Of a stretch of 30,892 bases of DNA, positions 1 to 7,667 are shown piece by piece. The notes under the pieces were generated by a model. It did not search any database and had not been told where the DNA came from. It worked only from the letters and a program-made list of their open reading frames with translations. Within the stretch, counting starts at the first letter, position 1. Every line of letters begins with the position of its first letter. Origin of the DNA: a virus; IMG/VR virus record IMGVR_UViG_3300005581_000079, positions 1 through 30,892 of that record; one strand, written 5' to 3'. The position numbers and the translations under genes are program-made.

Positions 1-2276
1 AGGCCGGAGCTCTTTGTTATACTGTCGAACGGTCTTTTACCTGCGATAAATCCAATTATGCGTCCTAGCGCTTGTATTTTTCCTATTACAAATAGTATTG
101 AGCCCGCCACGGCCTTGCCGAAGAAGGCAGCGGCCGTGATTATTAAACCAAGTGCGAGCGTTATTGCCTTGAATTTTCCGGTGAACTCGAATATCTTCTT
201 GCCTATCTCGCTGCCCAGCACGTCGTTTAGCACGCCGAGTACACCCTTGAGGATGTTGAAGAACAGCTGAATTGCACCGGACTCCGTGGTTAGTCGTACG
301 AACTTGGCAAACTCTGTCAGGAAGCCGGCGAACGCCGGTCCCGCCTTGAGGGACTCTTGGCCCGCCTTCGTGAACTCTACAACTACTGGCTTGAGGGCCG
401 ACAAGAACTTGCCCAGGTTGGGGTCCGCGCCCAGGATTAAAAAGCCCTTTACAATTTCCTTTAGCAGTGAGCCAAGCTGAATAAAGTTTTCTGCCGAGTC
501 GTCAAAGAACTTCTTGAGAGTCGCCTGATTTTCTGGCCCCTTCGCGTACTTCTCGAAGGCTTCCGCCGAGTCCTTGAGCGACTTGAGCACCTTGTCGATC
601 GCGTCTGACGCCGGCACGGTCAGGGCCTTCAGGCCGCCGAATATGCCGCCGAATATGTCGCCAAAAGTCGAGAGCCGGTCGCCTGCCTTGTCGAACGTCT
701 CCGTCAGCTTGCCCGTTTCTCGGTTTATTTCGGCAGTTTCCTTCCATCCCCTGGTAAGGGTCTCTACCCAGGTGAAGAAGCGACGTATGAGCGGGTCGGC
801 GGCTATCAGCAGCTCGCTGAACAGTCCTATTAGGTTTTCTGTTATCTTGCCAAACTTTTCTATGACGAACACGTTTGTGTCCGAGATTAGCTCAAAGTTT
901 TCTAGCTGTCTACTTGTAGCTAGGAAGTTTAGCAGACTCTCTCCGGCCCTGCCTAGAGCTCCAGCAGTGTCTCCTACTATCTTCTTAAAAGTTGCTTCTC
1001 CGGCTGTAACTAGATTTTTTAGTCCTCGTGTAAACGGAGTAAAGAACTCCGTAGCTGCTATGGTATTTAGCTCTTTGAACAGCGGTTTAAGTGAGACTAT
1101 GTATTTAACAAACTCTTGCGCGGCTGGTGGCAGTTGTTTTAGCGCGGCCGCGTATTCGTCGGTTTGTTTCTTTGAAGTTTTAATGGCGTCTGCCAGTCGC
1201 TCTTCTGCGTCTCGCACGCCGTCTTGCGCGTCTTTAAGCTCCCACGCCTGGTCTCTGAGCATGCGCAAGTTCATCATTTCTTCGCGCTGTAGGTCTGCTT
1301 TCTTTTTTGCAATTCTCTCTTCGAGTGTAGCTGCTTCTTTTTTAGCGTCTACAACTTCTTTAGTTCCCTCTACACCAGCCAGCTGTGCTTTCTCATTGTC
1401 AGCTTGAAGTTTTTTATTTGTGTCAGTAGTACGACGAAAAGCTAGCTCCGCCTCTTTGAACGCCAGCTCTGCTTCCCTGCGCGCCCTGCTGTTTGGTGGT
1501 AGGTCTTGTACTCTTGCCAGACTTTCTCTTGCTTTTTCCAGAGATATTCCAGCGCCTTCTTGCTTTAGCGCCGCGTCTTCTGCGCTGAACGCCAGTTCTT
1601 CGAGTGCGCGCTTGCCGTCTATGTACGCTTGTGTTACTGCCTTCTGTGCCTCTGCCGACTCTTTTTCTAAATCGACTAGCTCTTGCTTGGACTCGCGCAG
1701 TCTGTCTTCCGCGTCTGTGAGAGACTCCGCCTGTCTTGTCTGCGTGCGCGCTAAGTTTTCTTTTGCCTTCTGCACGCCTTGCTCTGCGTCTCGTATTGCC
1801 TTGTCAGCCGCGTCCGACGCGTCTTTTGCCGGCTTGAGTCCTAGCTTAATTGCATTGCCCACGCCCTTGAACGCAAGCTTGAGCGCGATGGCAGACTGCA
1901 AAATTGCGCCTAGTATGCTTGGAATTACTATGAGCGCCGGGACTGTCTGACCGGCCGCAGCTCCAACTAAGAACAGTCCAGTAGCCAGCGATCCAATCGC
2001 GCCTACGACGCCCGAGATGGCTGGACCGAGCGCGTAGCTTATTCTGATTAACTTATTGAATCTTACTCTTGCTTGTTCTGCTTCTTTTTGAAACTTTGTA
2101 AAACCACCGCCGCCGCGTGAGCTAGAGTCGCGAAAAGACTGAGCAAAGGCAGAGCCGCTGTCTTCTCCAGCGTCTGCGCCTATGCCACGTGCGCCACTAA
2201 ACGCACGAGCAATGTCGTCTTCTACGCCAGTTGTAACTGCGCGTACTACAACGTACGCGTCGCCTACTATGGCCAT
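1..2276 (-). CDS. Tape-measure protein, C-terminus cut off by the window edge
   Basis: Open from an ATG at 2276 to base 1 with no stop, so at least 758 residues are present and the C-terminus is missing. The start is preceded by a near-perfect ribosome site (GGGAGGTGAG, 5-8 bases upstream). The N-terminus is followed by a long Gly/Ala/Ile-rich hydrophobic stretch (roughly residues 65-125), then about 200 residues of charged, Ala/Glu/Lys-rich heptad-like coiled coil, then hydrophobic segments again near the left edge (around residues 700-750). This alternation, the length and the position directly after the two tail-assembly chaperone frames are typical of tape-measure proteins, which set tail length and line the tail tube before DNA ejection. 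No peptidase or lysozyme motif is visible in the part present. The family call rests on architecture and synteny, since these proteins diverge strongly in sequence. Confidence 0.9.
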   Translation of the reverse strand, partial: MAIVGDAYVVVRAVTTGVEDDIARAFSGARGIGADAGEDSGSAFAQSFRDSSSRGGGGFTKFQKEAEQARVRFNKLIRISYALGPAISGVVGAIGSLATGLFLVGAAAGQTVPALIVIPSILGAILQSAIALKLAFKGVGNAIKLGLKPAKDASDAADKAIRDAEQGVQKAKENLARTQTRQAESLTDAEDRLRESKQELVDLEKESAEAQKAVTQAYIDGKRALEELAFSAEDAALKQEGAGISLEKARESLARVQDLPPNSRARREAELAFKEAELAFRRTTDTNKKLQADNEKAQLAGVEGTKEVVDAKKEAATLEERIAKKKADLQREEMMNLRMLRDQAWELKDAQDGVRDAEERLADAIKTSKKQTDEYAAALKQLPPAAQEFVKYIVSLKPLFKELNTIAATEFFTPFTRGLKNLVTAGEATFKKIVGDTAGALGRAGESLLNFLATSRQLENFELISDTNVFVIEKFGKITENLIGLFSELLIAADPLIRRFFTWVETLTRGWKETAEINRETGKLTETFDKAGDRLSTFGDIFGGIFGGLKALTVPASDAIDKVLKSLKDSAEAFEKYAKGPENQATLKKFFDDSAENFIQLGSLLKEIVKGFLILGADPNLGKFLSALKPVVVEFTKAGQESLKAGPAFAGFLTEFAKFVRLTTESGAIQLFFNILKGVLGVLNDVLGSEIGKKIFEFTGKFKAITLALGLIITAAAFFGKAVAGSILFVIGKIQALGRIIGFIAGKRPFDSITKSSG

Positions 2277-2309
2277 CTATCTCACCTCCCCGTCGTCTTG
2301 GTACGCTTG

Positions 2310-2768
2310 CTAGTTTAGCGGTGGTTCTAGCGCCGCGCTGAGCGCGTCTTCCGTGAGAAGCGTTGGCCGTATGTACGGCTTAGTTGCCTCTTTTTTGTTT
2401 GTCTTCTTGATGTCGTATTGGACTTCGTCTGGGATGTCGAAGTCTTTTAGACGATCTTTGCCCACGCGCCCAGACGCCTCGGTGCTGCTAGTACCCTGCA
2501 TAGCATACTTGTAATCTTGTTCGTACAAGTCTCTGTAGAGTAGTTGCCGCATTGTGCTCCGCGACTCCGCCTGTTCGGCTGACGAGTACGTAACGTCTGT
2601 CTCTAGTATAAAATGAACTACGTCTAACATTTCTGACGTTTCCATTTCTGCTAGTTTTAATCCGCTCATTAGGGCTTTTCCATTTACATACGGCCAGAGG
2701 TCTATGCACCAGTCGAGGAGACCTCTGGCCCCGGCATAGGGCGGCGTGAGTACTCCTCTACTAGCCAT
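2310..2768 (-). CDS. Tail-assembly chaperone, downstream frame (GT-type extension)
   Basis: An open frame of up to 152 residues overlaps the end of the upstream chaperone gene and lies just before the tape-measure gene. The nominal ATG at 2768 has no ribosome site, which argues against independent initiation. The frame sits at -1 relative to the upstream gene, the arrangement of lambda G/GT and of most siphophages, where a small share of ribosomes slip and make a fused protein. If slippage occurs near 2729 the fusion would be about 248 residues, ending with the last 139 residues of this frame. The C-terminal part is charged and rich in Lys, Asp and Pro. The role would be to bind tape-measure protein and help polymerise the tail tube. 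Confidence is high for the gene and lower for the exact slip site. Confidence 0.82.
   Translation of the reverse strand: MASRGVLTPPYAGARGLLDWCIDLWPYVNGKALMSGLKLAEMETSEMLDVVHFILETDVTYSSAEQAESRSTMRQLLYRDLYEQDYKYAMQGTSSTEASGRVGKDRLKDFDIPDEVQYDIKKTNKKEATKPYIRPTLLTEDALSAALEPPLN
2692..2730 (-). promoter_or_regulatory. Predicted -1 frameshift-stimulating RNA hairpin
   Basis: A perfect 12-bp inverted repeat (arms 2692-2703 and 2719-2730, 15-base loop) lies inside the overlap of the two chaperone frames. On the mRNA the stem begins GGCCAGAGGTCT. The stop codon of the upstream frame (2702-2704) lies at the base of the 3' arm. Just upstream, in the zero frame, the mRNA reads CCT ATG CCG GGG CCA, giving two weak slip candidates: CCT at 2740-2738, a few bases before the stem, and GGG at 2731-2729, which re-pairs perfectly after a -1 slip but overlaps the stem. 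Neither is a perfect X XXY YYZ heptamer. There is no U-tract after the stem, so it does not look like a terminator. Confidence 0.7.
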
Positions 2769-3055
2769 GCGACAATGTCGCCTAGTGTCTCCATTTTTAC
2801 AATCGTGTCTGGGCTTTCAATGAGTGCCTGAAAGCGGGTGTTGTCCTCTGGTAGTAATACTTTTCCAAAGAAGTCAAACACCATCTGTGCTGTCTCGGCC
2901 GGTTTGCTCTCGTCTGACTTTGAGATCAGCTCTAGCATAACTTTTCCTTGTACTGCCGGTCGACAGTTAAAGGTGTCTCCGTGTAGCTTGAATGACAGCG
3001 GCGCGGCTTCTTCTAGTCCGCCTGTTCCGAAGTCTCTGTACCTTGGTGTAGTCAC
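2702..3055 (-). CDS. Tail-assembly chaperone, upstream frame (gpG-type)
   Basis: A 117-residue protein starting with GTG at 3055, with GAAAGG about six bases upstream. It has the pattern of siphophage tail-assembly chaperones: a short N-terminus, a beta-like segment (SFKLHGDTFNCRP), a helical middle with Phe-rich elements (VFDFFGKVLLPEDNTRF), and a C-terminus reading YSRRPMPGPEVSSTGA, which resembles the RP/Ser/Gly tail common just before the frameshift point in this family. It overlaps the downstream frame by 67 bases, with a strong hairpin in the overlap. Its position directly before the tape-measure gene supports the role of binding tape-measure protein during tail-tube assembly. The unshifted product should be the abundant form. 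Confidence 0.85.
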   Translation of the reverse strand: MTTPRYRDFGTGGLEEAAPLSFKLHGDTFNCRPAVQGKVMLELISKSDESKPAETAQMVFDFFGKVLLPEDNTRFQALIESPDTIVKMETLGDIVAWLVEEYSRRPMPGPEVSSTGA

Positions 3056-3122
3056 TTTTTACCTTTCGTCTTTCTCGATGGTTGTCTTTAGCTTGGCCCT
3101 CTGGCCTTGCTCTACTGCAGAG

Positions 3123-3509
3123 CTATAGTACCAGACGTAGGTTACGTCTTAGGAACGGATTTGGGTCCGTTCCAGGGTGCATAACAGCGTGCGCGTAGAA
3201 CACTTTTCCACCTTTTGTGTACTTGAGTACACTTTTTCTGTCTGGTCTTATCAGATGCGGCCTGGTGCCTTGGTGGTGCGGCCAGGCGTAGTTGAGTGGC
3301 GAGCCAATGCGCAAGAATTGCCCTCTGGCGTCTCTGCGGTGTTGCAAGTGTATGGAAGCCCTAAGTGCTCCCGTGTTGACGCCCACCTGCGTCTTAGCTG
3401 CGGTTACTATCAGCTGCCCGCGGCGTCTTAGATACCTTCCTACGTCGCCGGTTGGGTTGTTCAGCATCTTGTCCATCTCGGCTTTTCTGGCGACAAAGTA
3501 TGTTGACAT
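3123..3509 (-). CDS. HK97 gp10-like neck/tail-completion protein
   Basis: A 128-residue protein. I chose the ATG at 3509 because it lies two bases after the stop of the upstream gene (3512-3514); a longer frame back to 3620 would run through that gene. Residues about 35-60 read GVNTGALRASI, followed by a basic stretch and then SPLNYAWPHHQGT, the arrangement of the HK97 gp10-like family of head-tail joining or tail-completion proteins. It is basic and carries HPGTDPNPFLRRNL at the C-terminus, typical of the last conserved helix of that family. It also contains RRDARGQF, a short motif that recurs in three other virion proteins here. No clear ribosome site is seen, so translation may be coupled to the gene before it. 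Confidence 0.7.
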   Translation of the reverse strand: MSTYFVARKAEMDKMLNNPTGDVGRYLRRRGQLIVTAAKTQVGVNTGALRASIHLQHRRDARGQFLRIGSPLNYAWPHHQGTRPHLIRPDRKSVLKYTKGGKVFYAHAVMHPGTDPNPFLRRNLRLVL

Positions 3510-3511
3510 TT

Positions 3512-4033
3512 TTACGGCACCGAGGTAGTACAGCTCAGAGTTACAACTTGAAAGCCACCTTCTGGCTGCAGAGTGTCTACGGTCGCGATTACTCCCATGC
3601 CGTAGCCGCCCTCTTCCCACTGGTCTAGCGCTGCGGCTGACTCCATCAAAATCCAGGCGTCGTACGCCGCCACTGTTGCTGCCTTTGTTAGGCTAGCAGT
3701 GCTGGGAGCACCTCCATTTTGTCCGCCACTTGGTACTGGACGTGCCACTGAGACGCTGAAGGTAGCCGTCCGTGGAGCCTCGCATTTTTGCGGTGAAGAG
3801 ACCTGCGCACCCGGTGCACCTAAGTACATCTGTTGGAACGAGACCACGAGCTGCTCGCAGTCTACCGGCGGAAGCCCGATAGTCCAGTACCTGCGCGTTG
3901 GAACTGGCATGTTGTAGGCCTCGTACTGGGCAACGATTGTGTCAAGCACTCTCTCTAAAAATATTTTTAGGCGCTTTGCGTCGTCCGAGACTTCTTCGTC
4001 AAATGAGGGAATGCTTCCGGGGGCGTAAGTCAT
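3512..4033 (-). CDS. Conserved phage head-tail connector region protein, possibly tail terminator-like
   Basis: A 173-residue protein starting with ATG at 4033 in a 4-base ATGA overlap with the gene before it. The N-terminal half is helical (DDAKRLKIFLERVLDTIV) and is followed by a signature I associate with a common tailed-phage family near the neck genes: VPTRRYWTIGLPPVDCEQL, then MYLGAPG, a second Cys, RTATFSVSVARPVP, and a C-terminal EGGFQVVTLSCTT. Position between the head-tail adaptor and the gp10-like gene suggests a connector, stopper or tail-terminator role, but the exact role cannot be read from sequence. The two cysteines in the conserved core (about residues 59 and 84) could pair or bind metal; this is inference. 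Confidence 0.6.
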   Translation of the reverse strand: MTYAPGSIPSFDEEVSDDAKRLKIFLERVLDTIVAQYEAYNMPVPTRRYWTIGLPPVDCEQLVVSFQQMYLGAPGAQVSSPQKCEAPRTATFSVSVARPVPSGGQNGGAPSTASLTKAATVAAYDAWILMESAAALDQWEEGGYGMGVIATVDTLQPEGGFQVVTLSCTTSVP

Positions 4034-4212
4034 GGTGACTCTGTTTCTGGCGGACTAATAAGCAAATTTGCTTGTCTGTCCGCTTCAATTTGCTCTGGAG
4101 TTCTGCCGCTCCTCGGCGCCTGTGCTGCACGTATCGAGCGTAGCACGCGCATTTGCTCTAACGGTGCCAGGTGGGCGTACTCGTCTGGTATGTCTCTGTG
4201 TATTTTTCTCAC
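4030..4212 (-). CDS. Small hypothetical protein in the connector cluster
   Basis: A 60-residue protein starting with GTG at 4212, two bases after the stop of the gene before it, with AAGGA in the end of that gene as ribosome site. It ends in a 4-base overlap with the next gene. It is strongly charged and helical in the middle (EYAHLAPLEQMRVLRSIRAA), then Arg/Gly and acidic with a Pro-rich end. I recognise no family. The tight coupling on both sides makes it a real gene, and its place suggests a small virion or assembly component of the neck. Confidence 0.6.
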   Translation of the reverse strand: MRKIHRDIPDEYAHLAPLEQMRVLRSIRAAQAPRSGRTPEQIEADRQANLLISPPETESP

Positions 4213-4214
4213 TG

Positions 4215-4364
4215 TTATTCCTTATCTGTGTCTTGCTCTAGTACTTCTGTCTTCTCTGGTTCGACGTACGTCTGAGCTACTACTGGAGCAGCTTGCGCCT
4301 TCTTTACTCTGCCTCGCGCTGGCTTAGCCAATCTTCCCATGTCTACTGATCTAAAGTTTCTCAT
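4215..4364 (-). CDS. Very small basic/acidic hypothetical protein (49 residues)
   Basis: A 49-codon frame starting with ATG at 4364 and ending TAA at 4215, which fills most of an otherwise empty gap. The ribosome site is a purine-rich run with AAAAGG about 11 bases upstream. The N-terminal half is basic (MGRLAKPARGRVKK), the middle is Ala/Val rich, and the end is acidic (EPEKTEVLEQDTDKE). Its stop overlaps no gene, but the next start lies only two bases on, and the ribosome site for that gene is within its last codons. No family is recognised. Placement argues for a real small gene rather than chance. Confidence 0.55.
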   Translation of the reverse strand: MRNFRSVDMGRLAKPARGRVKKAQAAPVVAQTYVEPEKTEVLEQDTDKE

Positions 4365-4398
4365 CTTTTTTCTTTTTCCTTTTCTTGTCTAGTCCGGT

Positions 4399-5538
4399 TT
4401 ACAGGGTGTATACCGGTTCGGTAGGCTCGGCCAACTGGATTGAGAGGTTGCCCGAGACTAAGTTGATTACTTCGTCTACGCTTGGGTTGTCTGGAGTTGG
4501 ACGCGACACGTAAAGGTCCCACGTGCCCGGGTCGTGTAGTCCTAGAATTGACTTTGCTTCTGCGTAGGAGACAGTTACAGTTACTCGTTCTCCTGCTACG
4601 TCTAAGGTTGCCGCATTTGTCAGCGCGGTAGTAGAAGTTCCAGCCCAGTTAGTTATGCGGACTTCTAGGTTCCAACTGTTGTCGTCCAGCAGGAACTGTC
4701 CACTTACGTCTTCTAGCTGTATTACTCGTGCGCCGACCTGGCTAGGCTTAGTGGCGATGTCAAATGTGCTCTGAGGCAGTACAAATGGCTTTGGATTTAC
4801 TCGACGCGCTCTAGGTACGTCCGGTGAAAATACTCTGGCGCGTGCTCTGGCCCTGTCTGGGTTTGTAGCACGTAAGAATAAGTCTACTGCGTAGATACCA
4901 GAGCGTAGCTCGTCAATAAAGTCTTGGTTGTCTAGTACAGTGTAAGTTACGCCCTGACGTGCGACAGACGTGACGCGGTTTGGCAACGCGCAGTCGTCTG
5001 AGTTTTCATACAGCTTGACTAGTTCTAGGGCAAGAGTTCTAGCCGCTAGTCGACCTGCTGCCGGAGGCGGGGCTCCGTACGTGTAGGTTACTTCTACGTT
5101 GCAAGGAAAAAAATTTTTACCGTAGGTGGCCTCTAGAGTCGAGTGCTCTACCAGCCTGTAGTTCATGGGATCTACTAGGTCTCCCTTTAGAGTTCTTACG
5201 TTGTGTACTTCTACAACTCTGCGACCGCGCAGGCGAAGCCTGGACCTGGCTGAGTTTGCCTCGGAAGAAAACTCCGTGCCAAATCGGTCTATGTCTCCAA
5301 CTGGAATGTTAAATATCGTACCCTCTAGCAGCGCTGGAGTAAAGGTCTGAGCTGAAGCCCCGAGCAGACGAATGTTGCTGGCACACACGTATCTCTCTGT
5401 GACTGTAGTGATGCCCGTAAACTTTCGACCAGACAGAGCCCACAGCAGGTAAGACGCGGTTTTGCACGCCTCATACGAGTGTGTAGAGCCGGCGTACTCA
5501 CCTAGCTCTTCAACGTTTGTCCATAAGTTCGTTGCCAT
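4399..5538 (-). CDS. Head-to-tail adaptor with extra C-terminal domain
   Basis: A 379-residue protein starting with ATG at 5538. Residues 1-240 match the actinophage head-to-tail adaptor style: an N-terminal helical part (YEACKTASYLLWALSGRKF), a beta-rich middle, then YGAPPPAAGRLAARTLALEL, CALPNRVTSVARQGVTYTV and GIYAVDLFLRATNP. Such proteins dock under the portal and pass DNA to the tail. The last 130 residues, beginning after an Arg-rich linker (about residue 245), are beta-rich with repeated Val/Thr strands and look like an added Ig-like or similar domain, making it longer than the minimal gp6/gp15-type adaptors. It lies downstream of a strong terminator, so it may depend on read-through or on an unseen promoter. 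Confidence 0.75.
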   Translation of the reverse strand: MATNLWTNVEELGEYAGSTHSYEACKTASYLLWALSGRKFTGITTVTERYVCASNIRLLGASAQTFTPALLEGTIFNIPVGDIDRFGTEFSSEANSARSRLRLRGRRVVEVHNVRTLKGDLVDPMNYRLVEHSTLEATYGKNFFPCNVEVTYTYGAPPPAAGRLAARTLALELVKLYENSDDCALPNRVTSVARQGVTYTVLDNQDFIDELRSGIYAVDLFLRATNPDRARARARVFSPDVPRARRVNPKPFVLPQSTFDIATKPSQVGARVIQLEDVSGQFLLDDNSWNLEVRITNWAGTSTTALTNAATLDVAGERVTVTVSYAEAKSILGLHDPGTWDLYVSRPTPDNPSVDEVINLVSGNLSIQLAEPTEPVYTL

Positions 5539-5570
5539 ACCTGTGTCCTTTGCTTAGCTTGCTCTACCGA

Positions 5571-5624
5571 TAAAAGAGGGCGACGTACCTGTGTCTACAT
5601 TTTGACACAGTTGGTACGCCGCCC
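5571..5624 (-). terminator. Strong intrinsic terminator after the major tail protein
   Basis: On the minus strand an 18-bp stem forms from an 11-bp outer helix (5614-5624 with 5578-5588, one G-U pair) and a perfect 7-bp inner helix (5604-5610 with 5589-5595), with a 3-base bulge and an 8-base loop. It is followed directly by TCTTTTA (5577-5571). It lies between the stop of the major tail gene and the adaptor gene. It probably stops most transcripts here, so the highly needed capsid and tail-tube mRNAs outnumber the downstream connector and tail-assembly mRNAs. Confidence 0.85.
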
Positions 5625-5638
5625 CGTTCTTAGACCTG

Positions 5639-6679
5639 TTACGGTGTTGGGTCTTCGGTTGAGGCAATGATGTAGTCGGACGGTGCCTCTGGGTTGTAGT
5701 TCTCGTTGCCCGGGATGTTGTAGGCTGTCGTAGACGCTGTGTCGGTGAAGCTGGTGACTGCGCGTCCTGCAGCTGGAACAACTGCACTTCCGGTGTCTGC
5801 AGTAGAAGGAATGTTTGCTCCTGTCTTGCTGTAGGTAAACGTTGTGCTGGTTGGAGCAGCAGTGATGGTGTAAGTACCGTCGATTGCTGGGTCCAGGTTG
5901 CTTACTGTCACACGGTCGCCCGCTAAGTATCCGTGGGCAGCGGCTGTAGTCAGGGTGACTACGTTACTTGTAAGCTGCTTGTTGGTGACTGAAGCGGATA
6001 GCTGTGGGTGCCATGTGTGGAAGCCCTTGTATCCGGTAGGTGCCCAAGTTGTGCGTGCGTAGGCGTACGGACGGTCTGACGCGACTGGGAACTCCCAGCG
6101 GTCGTCTAGACCGGAACCGAATGTAGCGTTTCCAAGACCGTAGCCTTCAAATGTGTTTGCAAGCAAGCCGTTCTCAATTACACGGTCGCCAGACTGACGT
6201 AGCTTGACGTACGGGAAGATCCAGTGGAAGTAAGGCAGTGTTAGTGCTTTCTTTCCATCTTTGATTGCCAGTGACCAAACTTCTACGGCTACTCCGTTTG
6301 CCTGTGGGTCGTCACCTACTGAAGGTGCTGCCCAGCCGACGCTCTTCACGTCAGGTGAGGCATAGGTGCCTAAATTTTTGCGCAGCAATAGTCCGCCGGA
6401 CAGCAGCTGTGAAAGCTCTGGGTCTGGCTCGCAGATTGCAATTTCCATGGTGACACGCTTTAACGTGTCTGGTGCCTGGTAGGCTACGCACACTGTTCCG
6501 TCTGCGGCCTTCTCTGTGATTTCATCGCCAGCTTCGTATTCTGGAGTGAAAGAGGCACGGATGAATGCGGATGTCGTGTATACGTCGTTTTCACCGTTTA
6601 GTAGAGCTCCGTTTGCGTCTAAGCGGGTTACCCGTATAGACACACCTTGGATGCTCGCTGCGTAGTCCTGGGTAGCCAT
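5639..6679 (-). CDS. Major tail protein
   Basis: A 346-residue protein starting with ATG at 6679 behind AAGGAG (6 bases of clear spacing). It follows the actinophage major tail protein pattern: early GVSIRVTRLDANG, then FIRASFTPEYEAGDEI, YQAPDTLKRVTMEIAICEPD, a Trp/Pro-rich middle (VEVWSLAIKDGKKA) and a Tyr/Arg-rich segment (SDRPYAYARTTWAPTG). Residues about 228-305 form an added small beta domain (SNVVTLTTAAAHGYLAGDRV onward), a module often inserted in surface-exposed virion proteins, here near the C-terminus. The protein would polymerise into the tail tube. Its place directly after the capsid genes and before the adaptor genes is unusual, as the tail tube gene usually follows the connector genes. 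A strong terminator follows. Confidence 0.88.
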   Translation of the reverse strand: MATQDYAASIQGVSIRVTRLDANGALLNGENDVYTTSAFIRASFTPEYEAGDEITEKAADGTVCVAYQAPDTLKRVTMEIAICEPDPELSQLLSGGLLLRKNLGTYASPDVKSVGWAAPSVGDDPQANGVAVEVWSLAIKDGKKALTLPYFHWIFPYVKLRQSGDRVIENGLLANTFEGYGLGNATFGSGLDDRWEFPVASDRPYAYARTTWAPTGYKGFHTWHPQLSASVTNKQLTSNVVTLTTAAAHGYLAGDRVTVSNLDPAIDGTYTITAAPTSTTFTYSKTGANIPSTADTGSAVVPAAGRAVTSFTDTASTTAYNIPGNENYNPEAPSDYIIASTEDPTP

Positions 6680-6721
6680 TTAGCTGTCTCCTTGATTTTG
6701 GTTGTTTGACCTGGGGTTATC

Positions 6722-7600
6722 TTACGCCGTTATGTCGACCCTGATAGTTTGAAAGATCGAGGTATCAAAGTAGATACCAGCGGCACGTGTCGCCTTTATT
6801 CTCATATCATTAGTGCTGGCGGCGGCACCCTGGGCCAGCGACTCGTTTATTACTTCTGACTTGCCGAGGTGTACCTCGACACCACCAGTGGCATACATCC
6901 ACTTGTGGGTAGCGTCTGCAGCTGCCTGGGCGTTTCCTATAGGACCGCTTCCGGTGTATCCGGAGCCGACTACTACAGGTGTGCCTAAACGCGTCGTAAT
7001 CTTGTCTTCGGCCATTATTAACTTGTTTCCTAGGATAGAAGCGACGTCGCGTGTCATGTGGATTACTGCCTGCTCACCGCATGGAGAACCGGCAATACTT
7101 TGTTCTAGCTTGGCCAGACAAAGATCTGCTTTTACGTTGTTAGCGTTGGAGATTACTGTAGCTCCACCAGTCTTAGTCAGGTAGGCTGTAGTGTTTGCTG
7201 CTGCACCGCTTCCAGTGTCGCCGCGAACAGCTACTCCGTCCCACAATTCTTTTTCTAGCGCTTTTTGCGTGGCTGCCTCTAGTTGACGCAGCACGCGGGC
7301 AAAACGATCTTCACCTAGCACGCCGAACATCGAGATAAAGTCTTCGGTCTCGATGAAGAACGGAACAATACGCTGAAAGCGCGCTGTACCTGACTGATCT
7401 GCCAGTGGATTATCACTGACAGCTTCGTCATTCTTGTTGAGAATGCGAATCGTCGGATTTGACTCGTCTTCCTGGTCAAAGCCTCGAATCCAGCGTTCTC
7501 CGTCTTCTGAGGTGCTGTGGTTGTGTACCTTGGCGACACTCAGAAGCCCAAAAGGGTTCGGAATCAGCTCTGGAGCTTTTACTACTCCTGTGAACGGCAT
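6722..7600 (-). CDS. Second HK97-fold-like capsid protein, probably the pentamer protein
   Basis: A 292-residue protein starting with ATG at 7600, AAGGAG upstream. It has HK97-fold-like features: an early strand region, then RFQRIVPFFIETEDFISMFG, RQLEAATQKALEKELWDGVA (spine-helix-like), a Gly/Ala/Thr loop, and MYATGGVEVHLGKSEV near the C-terminus. It lacks a long N-terminal arm. It lies directly after the larger capsid gene, and actinophages with such a pair are annotated as having separate hexamer and pentamer capsid proteins. I therefore call it the likely penton protein. A minor capsid or decoration-related role is the alternative. The two capsid proteins show little obvious identity by eye, so they would be ancient paralogues if related. 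Confidence 0.65.
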   Translation of the reverse strand: MPFTGVVKAPELIPNPFGLLSVAKVHNHSTSEDGERWIRGFDQEDESNPTIRILNKNDEAVSDNPLADQSGTARFQRIVPFFIETEDFISMFGVLGEDRFARVLRQLEAATQKALEKELWDGVAVRGDTGSGAAANTTAYLTKTGGATVISNANNVKADLCLAKLEQSIAGSPCGEQAVIHMTRDVASILGNKLIMAEDKITTRLGTPVVVGSGYTGSGPIGNAQAAADATHKWMYATGGVEVHLGKSEVINESLAQGAAASTNDMRIKATRAAGIYFDTSIFQTIRVDITA

Positions 7601-7667
7601 CTTTATGTTTCTCCTTTGTGCTTCTGAGTGTTCGCTTAAGTTACTGCTTGACTAGCTGAGTTCTATC

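Noticed and set aside
574-1950. Two long plus-strand frames opposite the tape-measure gene
   Set aside because: They mirror coiled-coil coding sequence, are Ser-rich without domains, and conflict with a strongly supported minus-strand gene.
2692-2730. The 12-bp hairpin as an intrinsic terminator
   Set aside because: No U-tract follows it and it lies within overlapping coding frames just before the tape-measure gene, so frameshift stimulation fits better.
3510-3620. Longer N-terminus for the gp10-like protein
   Set aside because: The extension would lie within the preceding gene in another frame and reads as low-quality Arg/Ser-rich sequence. The ATG at 3509 directly follows that gene's stop.
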